A DNA stretch of 64,000 bases from an uncultured Paracoccaceae bacterium (GTDB lineage: Bacteria; Pseudomonadota; Alphaproteobacteria; Rhodobacterales; Rhodobacteraceae): positions 84,745 to 148,744 of the forward strand of contig CANMQJ010000016.1 in the NCBI GenBank assembly GCA_947500005.1, given 5' to 3'. The notes beneath the pieces were generated by a model that made no database searches, was not told the origin of the DNA, and worked only from the letters and a program-made list of their open reading frames with translations. The number at the start of each line of letters is the position of its first letter. The first letter of the stretch is position 1. Positions 57,983 to 64,000 of the stretch are shown piece after piece. The position numbers and the translations under genes are program-made.

Positions 57983-58453
57983 ATGGAAAAAATTCCTATG
58001 ACCCGCCGCGGGCACGCCGCCCTCGAAGCGGAGCTGAAGCACCTGAAAAGCGAGGAGCGCCCGGCCATCATCCGGGCGATTGCCGAGGCGCGCGAACATG
58101 GCGACCTTTCGGAAAACGCCGAATATCACTCTGCCCGCGAGAAGCAGTCGTTCATCGAGGGCCGCATCAAGGAGCTTGAGGGCGTCCTCTCGCTGGCCGA
58201 GGTGATCGACCCCAGCAAGCTGTCCGGCGCGGTCAAGTTCGGCGCCACGGTGACCGTGGTCGACGAAGATACCGACGAGGAAAAGACCTGGCAGATCGTG
58301 GGCGAACACGAGGCCGATATCGAAAAGGGTCTGCTCAACATAAAATCGCCCATCGCGCGCGCATTGATCGGCAAGGAAGAAGGCGACAGCGTCGAGGTTC
58401 ACACGCCCGGAGGCGACCGGGCCTATGAGATCCTGAGCATCTCATACGTCTGA
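57983..58453 (+). CDS. greA: Transcription elongation factor GreA
   Basis: 156 residues, normal length. The N-terminal coiled coil has MTRRGHAALEAELKHLK and, at its tip, REHGDLSENAEYHSAREKQ with the catalytic Asp/Glu; the C-terminal FKBP-like domain ends in YEILSISYV. It rescues backtracked RNA polymerase by stimulating transcript cleavage. The start is taken at MEKIPM; longer frames are non-homologous. Confidence 0.96.
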   Translation: MEKIPMTRRGHAALEAELKHLKSEERPAIIRAIAEAREHGDLSENAEYHSAREKQSFIEGRIKELEGVLSLAEVIDPSKLSGAVKFGATVTVVDEDTDEEKTWQIVGEHEADIEKGLLNIKSPIARALIGKEEGDSVEVHTPGGDRAYEILSISYV

Positions 58454-58464
58454 GGAAGCACCCC

Positions 58465-59499
58465 ATGTCCGGCCCATCTCCTGACGAACACCGGGCCCGG
58501 TCCTCCACGCCGCCCTCCTCCGCTCCGCTGGGCGTCTACCAGCGTCCCGGACGTCCGGCCGTTACCGGCATCGAGATCACGGCAATCGTTCTCAGCCTGT
58601 TGTGGCTTTTGGGATCGGTTTTCTATTTCGTGCTGACCCCGGACGAGGAAGAACCGGCCGGGGGCGGTTTCCTGCTGACCATGCTCGCCGTGTTCATGCC
58701 CGTAGCGATGATCTGGGTGGCGGCGACCGCTGCCCGCGCCAGCCGCGTGATGCGCGAGGAAAGCCAGCGCCTGCAGGCGGCCATCGACGCCATCCGCCAC
58801 GCCTATCTGGCCCAAGCGCAGCGCGGCGCATTCACCTCGGAACCCTCGGTCAGCAAGAAGCTGGACGAGATCGCCGAGGCGGCCCGCAAGACGGAGACCG
58901 CGCTGGCGACCTTCTCGACCAGCCGTCACCGCCCGCGACACGCCCAGTTGCCCGTGCCGATGACCGTCGAGGAACCCGTGCACCAGGGGTCGCTGGAGCT
59001 GGGCACCCCGGCCGAGGCGCTGTCACCGCCGCTGCCCAGCGACGACTTCATCCGCGCGCTGAACTTCCCCGAGACGGCCGAGGATACCGAAGGCTTCGCT
59101 GCTCTGCGCCGTGCCCTCAAGGACCGCAAGGCCGCACAGCTGATCCAGGCCGCGCAGGACGTTCTGACCCTGCTCAGCCAGGACGGCATCTACATGGACG
59201 ACCTGCGCCCCGACATGGCCCGGCCCGAGGTCTGGCGGCAATTCGCACAAGGTGCCCGCGGCCGCGCAGTGGCGGCTCTCGGCGGTATCCGCGACCGGTC
59301 CTCTCTGGCTCTCACGGCAGGGCGGATGAAGCAGGACCCGATCTTTCGCGATGCGGCGCACCATTTCCTCCGCCGCTTCGACCAGATGCTGGCCGAATTC
59401 GAGGCAGAGGCCAGCGACGAGGAACTGAGTGCGCTGGGAGACACCCGGACCGCCCGCGCCTTCATGCTGTTGGGCCGCGTCGCGGGAACCTTCGACTGA
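58465..59499 (+). CDS. Conserved membrane protein of unknown function after greA
   Basis: 344 residues. Two hydrophobic helices at about 38-55 and 66-86, then a cytoplasmic helical region (MREESQRLQAAIDAIRHAY; KKLDEIAEAARKTETAL). A C-terminal globular part follows with QLIQAAQDVLTLLSQDGIYMDDL, which resembles Rhodobacteraceae-specific hypothetical proteins. It begins 11 bp after greA. No catalytic motif seen. Confidence 0.75.
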   Translation: MSGPSPDEHRARSSTPPSSAPLGVYQRPGRPAVTGIEITAIVLSLLWLLGSVFYFVLTPDEEEPAGGGFLLTMLAVFMPVAMIWVAATAARASRVMREESQRLQAAIDAIRHAYLAQAQRGAFTSEPSVSKKLDEIAEAARKTETALATFSTSRHRPRHAQLPVPMTVEEPVHQGSLELGTPAEALSPPLPSDDFIRALNFPETAEDTEGFAALRRALKDRKAAQLIQAAQDVLTLLSQDGIYMDDLRPDMARPEVWRQFAQGARGRAVAALGGIRDRSSLALTAGRMKQDPIFRDAAHHFLRRFDQMLAEFEAEASDEELSALGDTRTARAFMLLGRVAGTFD

Positions 59500-59571
59500 C
59501 GCAGGCCGCGCAAATTGACAGCGCCGCCGCGATCCGCTAGGCCGCGCCGCTCTAGATCATCGGGGGTTCGG

Positions 59572-60480
59572 ATGGGACGCAAACGCAAGGGACGAGACAT
59601 TTCAGGCTGGCTGGTGGTGGACAAGCCCGCCGGGCCGACCTCGACCGCCATCGTGAACAAGGTCCGCTGGGCCATGAACGCGGCCAAGGCGGGCCATGCC
59701 GGCACCCTGGATCCGGAAGCGACCGGCGTTCTGGCCGTGGCCCTGGGCGAAGCGACCAAGACCGTCCCCTATATCACCGACTCGCTCAAGGCCTATGTCT
59801 TTACCGTCCGGCTGGGTCAGGCCACGAATACCGACGATGCCGAGGGCGAAGTGATCGCGCAAAGCGACGCACGCCCCAGTGACGACGAGATCAAGGCAGC
59901 GTTGGGCAGTTTCGTGGGGGAGATCATGCAGGTCCCGCCCAAGTTCTCGGCCGTCAAGATCGACGGACAGCGCGCCTACAAGCTTGCCCGCGAGGGCGAG
60001 GAGTTCGAGGTCGAGGCCCGTCCCCTCTGGGTCGAGGAACTGGTGCTGGTGGATCGGCCCGACACCGATCATGTCGTGCTGGAGATGACCTGTGGCAAGG
60101 GCGGCTACGTCCGCTCCATCGCGCGCGACCTGGGTGCCGCGCTTGGATGTCATGGCCACGTGACCACACTGCGCCGCGTCTGGTCCGGCCCCTTCGATGC
60201 CGAGGACGGAGTCACGCTGGAACAGATCGAGGAGATGGCCGGGACCGATGCGCTGGATGCCTATCTGCGCCCACTGGAGGAAGGGCTGGCCGATCTGCCA
60301 GAACTGAAATGCACGCCCGAAGGCGCCACGCGGCTGCGCAACGGCAATCCCGGCATGGTTCTGGCCTCGGACGTGGAATATGGCGACGAGGCCTGGGCCT
60401 CTTACGAGGGGCGCGCAGTCGCCGTGGGCGTCTACAAGGCGGGCGAGCTGCATCCCAGCAGGGTCTTCAAGGCGGGATGA
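59572..60480 (+). CDS. truB: tRNA pseudouridine(55) synthase
   Basis: 302 residues. GWLVVDKPAGPTS and AKAGHAGTLDPEATGVL hold the catalytic Asp; KIDGQRAYKLAREG and GKGGYVRSIARDLG are further TruB signatures. It makes pseudouridine 55 in tRNA T-loops. Start at MGRKRKGRDISGW (ATG 59572). The stop overlaps the next start (ATGA). Confidence 0.96.
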   Translation: MGRKRKGRDISGWLVVDKPAGPTSTAIVNKVRWAMNAAKAGHAGTLDPEATGVLAVALGEATKTVPYITDSLKAYVFTVRLGQATNTDDAEGEVIAQSDARPSDDEIKAALGSFVGEIMQVPPKFSAVKIDGQRAYKLAREGEEFEVEARPLWVEELVLVDRPDTDHVVLEMTCGKGGYVRSIARDLGAALGCHGHVTTLRRVWSGPFDAEDGVTLEQIEEMAGTDALDAYLRPLEEGLADLPELKCTPEGATRLRNGNPGMVLASDVEYGDEAWASYEGRAVAVGVYKAGELHPSRVFKAG

Positions 60481-60989
60481 TCACCCGCAGCCATACCAAG
60501 GGCGACGCGCCCTCCACCGCCGTCTATTCGGATTGCGAGCGCTATCGCTACAGCCTGACCCGCATCTGGGACCCCGAGGGTCAACGCGCCATGTTCGTCA
60601 TGCTCAACCCTTCGACCGCGACCGAAATCCAGAACGACCCGACCGTGGAACGCTGCGAACGCCGCGCGCGGGCCCTGGGGTTCGGCGCCTTCCGGGTCAC
60701 CAACATCTTTGCCTGGCGTGAGACCGATCCGCGCAAGATGCGCGCGGTGCCCGAACCGGTCGGCCCCGAGAACGACGCCGCCATCGCCCAGGGTGCGCAT
60801 TGGGCCGACCAGGTGGTCGCCGCCTGGGGCACCCACGGCGCGCATCTGGGCCGGGGCGCGGCGGTCGAAGCGCTGCTCCGCGCGACCGGAGAGCCGCTCT
60901 ATCACCTTGGGTTGAGCAAGGCAGGCCACCCCAAGCACCCGCTCTACATCGCCTACAGCCAGCAGCCGGAACCCTGGCCCGCGAATTAA
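60477..60989 (+). CDS. DUF1643 family protein
   Basis: 170 residues from the ATG overlapping the truB stop. RYSLTRIWDPEGQRAMFVML and NPSTATEIQNDPTVERC are the DUF1643 hallmark; YHLGLSKAGHPKHPLYI closes the domain. Function not established. Co-translated with truB. Confidence 0.88.
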   Translation: MITRSHTKGDAPSTAVYSDCERYRYSLTRIWDPEGQRAMFVMLNPSTATEIQNDPTVERCERRARALGFGAFRVTNIFAWRETDPRKMRAVPEPVGPENDAAIAQGAHWADQVVAAWGTHGAHLGRGAAVEALLRATGEPLYHLGLSKAGHPKHPLYIAYSQQPEPWPAN

Positions 60990-61008
60990 CCATTCGCCCC
61001 GTTCGGCT

Positions 61009-61037
61009 TTGACCATCCCCCCGCCCCGTGGGATATT
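61009..61037 (+). promoter_or_regulatory. Candidate promoter of the second RTX gene
   Basis: -35 TTGACC (61009-61014), 17-bp spacer, -10 GATATT (61032-61037, 4 of 6 matches). The RTX gene starts 36 bp later. The same GGGATATTTT stretch also resembles one end of the dispersed element at 12670, read in reverse. Confidence 0.45.
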
Positions 61038-61072
61038 TTCCGAGGTGGGCGTGTCATGCGCGGAGTGGTGAG

Positions 61073-62161
61073 ATGTTGATGATTGCGGGCCTTCTGGGCC
61101 TGGCTGCGGTTGGCGGCATCGTGTTCATGTCGGACGAAACCGGCGACGAGCAGGAAGACGGCGATCTTGCGATGGCGGATCAGGATACAGCCGGTGGACA
61201 ATCCGCCGATCTTCTGGACTTTGCCGGTGCCCCGGCAAGCGAAGCAGACCCGCCCGAGGTGGGAGAGGTGAAAGGCATTTCCGACAGTGGAATGGCAGAG
61301 ATGCTGCCGGAAATCACGCAGCAAAGCGCCTATGGTCCGGTCGGGGTGGTTTCGGATTTCCAGGGCAACCTCGTGATCGCCGGGGGTGAGGGCGGGGACG
61401 TCCTGACCGGCGGCGGAGGCAACGATCAGATCAACGGCTATGACGGGGATGACGACCTTTCGGGCGCGGATGGGAGCGACACCCTGCGCGGCGCCGAGGG
61501 GGACGACACCGTTCTTGGCGGGGCCGGCGCGGACGAGATCGATGGCGATGCTGGCGCGGACCATCTTTCCGGGGAAGATGGCAATGACCGCCTGCGCGGC
61601 CATGCCGGCGGCGACCTGATGGAGGGGGGCGAGGGAGACGACACGCTGGAGGCCGGATTCGGCGACGACGCTCTCTCGGGCGGATCAGGCGACGACGCGC
61701 TGCATGGCTGGCATGGCGACGACACGCTTGAGGGTGGCGTGGGCATGGACACGCTGTTCGGCGGCTTCGGCAACGATCTTCTATTGGGCCGCGAAGCTGC
61801 GGATGAGCAGGATTTCCTGAACGGTGGCAATGGCTTGGATACGATCGTCGCGGGCGGGGGCGACGTCGTCACCGCCGGTGCGGATGCCGACATGATCGTG
61901 CTGGGCGACTGGCTGGCACAGGCGGAGTCGGCCGAGGTGATGGATTTCCACAGCGGCGAGGATTCGCTGCTGGTCCTGTGGGACCTGGCCGAGACCCCCG
62001 ATCCCGAGATCTCGCTGGAGGAGGATCCGGACCGGCCCGGCCTGTTCCGCCTCTCGGTCGAGGGCGAGGAGGTCGCACAATTGCGCGCCGACGCTGTTTC
62101 GCCCGACGATATCGTGTTGATGGACATCGCCGGTTTCGACGGAATGCGGCAGGCGGGGTAG
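61073..62161 (+). CDS. RTX calcium-binding protein with N-terminal membrane segment
   Basis: 362 residues from the ATG at 61073 (GGAG seven bases before). The first 18 residues form a hydrophobic helix (LMIAGLLGLAAVGGIVFM) followed by an acidic linker. From about 100 to 265 are ten or so RTX units (GGGGNDQINGYDGDDDLSG; GGAGADEIDG; GGFGNDLLLG), calcium-binding beta-roll. The C-terminal part (VMDFHSGEDSLLVLWDL) matches RTX secretion-type ends. A membrane anchor on an RTX protein is unusual. It is inserted between truB-DUF1643 and rpsO. Confidence 0.82.
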   Translation: MLMIAGLLGLAAVGGIVFMSDETGDEQEDGDLAMADQDTAGGQSADLLDFAGAPASEADPPEVGEVKGISDSGMAEMLPEITQQSAYGPVGVVSDFQGNLVIAGGEGGDVLTGGGGNDQINGYDGDDDLSGADGSDTLRGAEGDDTVLGGAGADEIDGDAGADHLSGEDGNDRLRGHAGGDLMEGGEGDDTLEAGFGDDALSGGSGDDALHGWHGDDTLEGGVGMDTLFGGFGNDLLLGREAADEQDFLNGGNGLDTIVAGGGDVVTAGADADMIVLGDWLAQAESAEVMDFHSGEDSLLVLWDLAETPDPEISLEEDPDRPGLFRLSVEGEEVAQLRADAVSPDDIVLMDIAGFDGMRQAG

Positions 62162-62310
62162 CTGGCGAAAGCCTTTGCAATTCTCCGGAAAACCCATTAT
62201 CGACCGCCATCCGCGCCGGAATCAGCTGGTTTCGGCGGGTATCTCCATGGGCCTGCGCTGGACGACATCCCGGCCTGTGCCATCACTCTAACCTTGCAAA
62301 GGAGACCCCG

Positions 62311-62580
62311 ATGTCGATCACTGCCGAGGAAAAGACCCGCCTCATGAAGGACTACGCGACCAAGGACGGCGACACCGGTTCGCCCGAAGTTCAGGTCGCC
62401 ATTCTCAGCTCGCGCATCGCGACGCTGACCGAGCACTTCAAGACCCACAAGAAAGACAATCACGGCCGCCGCGGCCTGCTCAAGATGGTTGCCCAGCGCC
62501 GCAAGCTGCTGGACTATCTCAAGGGCAAGGACGAAGCGCGCTACCAGGATCTCATCAAGCGCCTGGGCATCCGCCGCTGA
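62311..62580 (+). CDS. rpsO: 30S ribosomal protein S15
   Basis: 89 residues, exact family size: helical SITAEEKTRLMKDYATKDGD, the conserved GSPEVQVAILSSRI, and HKKDNHGRRGLLKMV, the rRNA-binding loop. It binds 16S rRNA helix 22 in 30S assembly. The leader of 150 bp after the RTX gene probably holds its promoter. The repeat pair and terminator follow. The usual downstream pnp is not present here. Confidence 0.97.
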   Translation: MSITAEEKTRLMKDYATKDGDTGSPEVQVAILSSRIATLTEHFKTHKKDNHGRRGLLKMVAQRRKLLDYLKGKDEARYQDLIKRLGIRR

Positions 62581-62587
62581 TCCCGTC

Positions 62588-62636
62588 TTGACCGTTTTGT
62601 ACATCGCTCGGGCACCCGCCTGACCGTTTTGTACAT
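62588..62636. repeat. Paired direct repeat TTGACCGTTTTGTACAT, copy B
   Basis: TTGACCGTTTTGTACAT (62588-62604) and CTGACCGTTTTGTACAT (62620-62636) are 32 bp apart, the reverse complement of the pair at 46411-46458. The spacer contains CGGGCACCCG, a short palindrome. It lies 7 bp after the rpsO stop and 18 bp before its terminator, so it is in the rpsO 3' UTR. Confidence 0.9.
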
Positions 62637-62654
62637 AACAGCCACTTAACAAAG

Positions 62655-62677
62655 CCGCGCCCCCGGGCGCGGTTTTT
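62655..62677 (+). terminator. Rho-independent terminator of rpsO
   Basis: CCGCGCCC (62655-62662) pairs with GGGCGCGG (62665-62672), followed by TTTTT. It ends the rpsO message. Confidence 0.9.
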
Positions 62678-62739
62678 CGTTTGCGGCAGCAGCGACTCCG
62701 CTTAACCTGTCGGAAACCACATGACAGGAACAGGCCACC

Positions 62740-63501
62740 ATGCATCCCACCTTTCGGTCCATCGGAACAGGGTGCCTTGGCGTGCTGGCAGCCCTCGCAT
62801 CGACAGCCGATCCCGCGCGGGCCTCGGATTGGAGCTACACGATCTCTCCCTATCTCTGGGGCGCGGGTCAGAGCGGAAGCGTGGGCGGCATTCCCGGCGC
62901 CCCGCCGGCCGAGATCGACCTGTCCTTCGGCGACATCCTCGACGCGCTCAGCGGCAGCGCGATGGTGATCGGCAGCGCGCGCAACGGCAGGTTCGGGGTC
63001 ACGGCGGATTTCCAGCTTGTGCGCACCAAGACCGAGGGCCCGACCAAGGGCACGGCGTTCGGCAACGGGCAGATCACCACGCGGAACGTCATCTTCACCC
63101 TGACCGGCGAGTACCGGATCGCCGCCACTGCCGGAAGCGTGCTCTGGGCCAGCGCGGGGGCGCGGTACTGGAATGTCGAGAATACCCTGTCGCTGACCGC
63201 CGGCACCATTCCCGCCGTGAGCGGGACGGTCAAGGACAGCTGGTGGGATCCGGTCATCGGCCTGCGCGGACGCCAGGCCGTGAGCGAGCGTGGAACGCTG
63301 GTCGGCTGGGCCTATCTGGGCGGGTTCGGCGCCGGATCGGATTTCACCAGCGACGTGTTTCTGGGCTACAATCACAGCTTCACGCCCGTCACCTCGCTGA
63401 CGGCCGGGTGGCGCTACCTGTCGGTGGACCGCACCGACGGGGCCTTCGTCTACGACGTGGAACAGCACGGCCCGGTGATCGGTTTGACCTTCTCGTTCTG
63501 A
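62740..63501 (+). CDS. Outer-membrane beta-barrel protein
   Basis: 253 residues with a Sec signal peptide (cut near ARAS-DW, residue 28). The mature part alternates strands ending in aromatic residues (WSYTISPYLWGAG; GVTADFQLVRTKT; GTLVGWAYLGGFG) and finishes in GPVIGLTFSF, the C-terminal Phe of an outer-membrane barrel. Resembles Rhodobacteraceae barrel proteins of unknown function. It could be porin-like or an adhesin. Confidence 0.8.
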   Translation: MHPTFRSIGTGCLGVLAALASTADPARASDWSYTISPYLWGAGQSGSVGGIPGAPPAEIDLSFGDILDALSGSAMVIGSARNGRFGVTADFQLVRTKTEGPTKGTAFGNGQITTRNVIFTLTGEYRIAATAGSVLWASAGARYWNVENTLSLTAGTIPAVSGTVKDSWWDPVIGLRGRQAVSERGTLVGWAYLGGFGAGSDFTSDVFLGYNHSFTPVTSLTAGWRYLSVDRTDGAFVYDVEQHGPVIGLTFSF

Positions 63502-63514
63502 GACGAGAAGCCGG

Positions 63515-63877
63515 TCAGAGCCACAGAAGGATCAGGCCGGTCGCCCCCGCGCCCAGCGACAGCACGGCCGAAATCGCCCCCATCCGCCGCCCCGATTGCG
63601 GGCTGGCCTTGTGCCGATCGAGCCTGCCACGCATCGCCCGCGCGCTGCGCCACGCCTCGAAGAAGATGAAGATCGCGATCAGGATGAAGATCGAGGCCAC
63701 CGCCTTGGGCAACCAGGTCGGATCGAAACTGCGGAACAAGGCCCGCGTCCCCAACGCCAGCGCCACCGCCGCCATGCCGGTCCGCAACCACCCCGCATAA
63801 GTCCTCTCATTGGCCAGCAGCGTCCGGTCCTCGGCCCAATCGGTCCGGTTCTCGGCCAGGTCGGATTTGTCTGTCAT
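63515..63877 (-). CDS. DUF202/YidH-like membrane protein
   Basis: 120 residues, TDWAEDRTLLANERTYAGWL and RTGMAAVALALG are the DUF202 hallmark, with three hydrophobic helices (about 33-48, 58-75, 98-118). Function unknown; yeast relatives (Vtc1) act in polyphosphate synthesis. Nothing is seen in the last 120 bp of the window except a short AT-poor gap. Confidence 0.86.
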   Translation of the reverse strand: MTDKSDLAENRTDWAEDRTLLANERTYAGWLRTGMAAVALALGTRALFRSFDPTWLPKAVASIFILIAIFIFFEAWRSARAMRGRLDRHKASPQSGRRMGAISAVLSLGAGATGLILLWL

Positions 63878-64000
63878 GGGAGGGAAATGTCTTAATCGCG
63901 CGGCGGTTCCCCGGTCGGTGATGTAGGTGTCCTATCCCGGACGGTCACATAGACCCTCGCCGGACTGCGTTGTTCATAGCAAGATCGATCCTGCGCGAGA

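Noticed and set aside
62588..62636. Sigma-70 promoter in the repeat (TTGACC as -35)
   Set aside because: No acceptable -10 at 16-18 bp in either orientation of either pair.

Overview
The window looks like chromosomal DNA of a member of the Rhodobacteraceae (Roseobacter/Paracoccus-type Alphaproteobacteria). The evidence is the high GC content, a tightly packed suc-lpd cluster, an argH-lipoprotein / lysA-TIGR02302 neighbourhood, ftsEX-plsC, PHB genes, an ETF-quinone oxidoreductase, a SBP56-type methanethiol oxidase and family-specific small proteins. No tRNA, rRNA, CRISPR array, complete insertion sequence or prophage gene was found.

Layout. 1-2.3 kb: tail of a class III nucleotide cyclase and a membrane-anchored coiled-coil protein with an acidic repeat tail. 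2.5-14.2 kb: succinyl-CoA synthetase, 2-oxoglutarate dehydrogenase and dihydrolipoyl dehydrogenase (sucC, sucD, sucA, sucB, lpd), interleaved with a sulfotransferase, a DUF805 protein, an FkbM methyltransferase and two small genes. 14.3-15.1 kb: a DUF305 membrane protein with a structured leader. 15.2-22.9 kb: a LacI-controlled sugar operon (isomerase, Gfo/Idh/MocA dehydrogenase, RbsABC-type ABC transporter, glucokinase). 22.9-25.8 kb: ftsE-ftsX-plsC-PPOX operon on the minus strand. 26-31.7 kb: zinc-ribbon protein, a GNAT gene broken by one in-frame TGA, TIGR02302, lysA, DUF2834. 31.7-34.7 kb: an apparently inserted islet (TupA-like ATP-grasp, alpha/beta hydrolase, methyltransferase) edged by a perfect 22-bp tandem duplication. 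34.8-38.3 kb: lipoprotein, argH, tlpA, dicarboxylate symporter. 38.5-43.4 kb: methanethiol oxidase and partner membrane protein, sterol-desaturase-type hydroxylase, EAL protein. 43.5-46.4 kb: phbA, a patatin-like hydrolase and phbB. 46.5-50.5 kb: transporter, small proteins, methyltransferase, polyprenyl synthase and ispE. 50.5-57.8 kb: TPR protein, a large RTX protein, etf-QO, soxR with its divergent target, DUF998. 58-63.9 kb: greA, truB, DUF1643, a second RTX protein, rpsO, an outer-membrane protein and a YidH-like protein.

How the genes work together. The suc/lpd block builds the second half of the TCA cycle. The sugar operon probably imports a glucoside-like compound, modifies it by redox and isomerisation, and feeds glucose to glucokinase. 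The PHB genes store acetyl-CoA, and ETF-QO passes electrons from acyl-CoA and similar dehydrogenases to quinone. lysA, argH, ispE and the polyprenyl synthase are biosynthetic housekeeping.

The least explained signals are non-coding. A 15-bp word occurs as two direct-repeat pairs, each with exactly 32-bp spacing, next to the phbB and rpsO terminators. There are twin palindromes upstream of sucC, a leader with stacked inverted repeats that hides the DUF305 ribosome binding site, and a leader hairpin in the sugar operon that displays an SD-like sequence in its loop.
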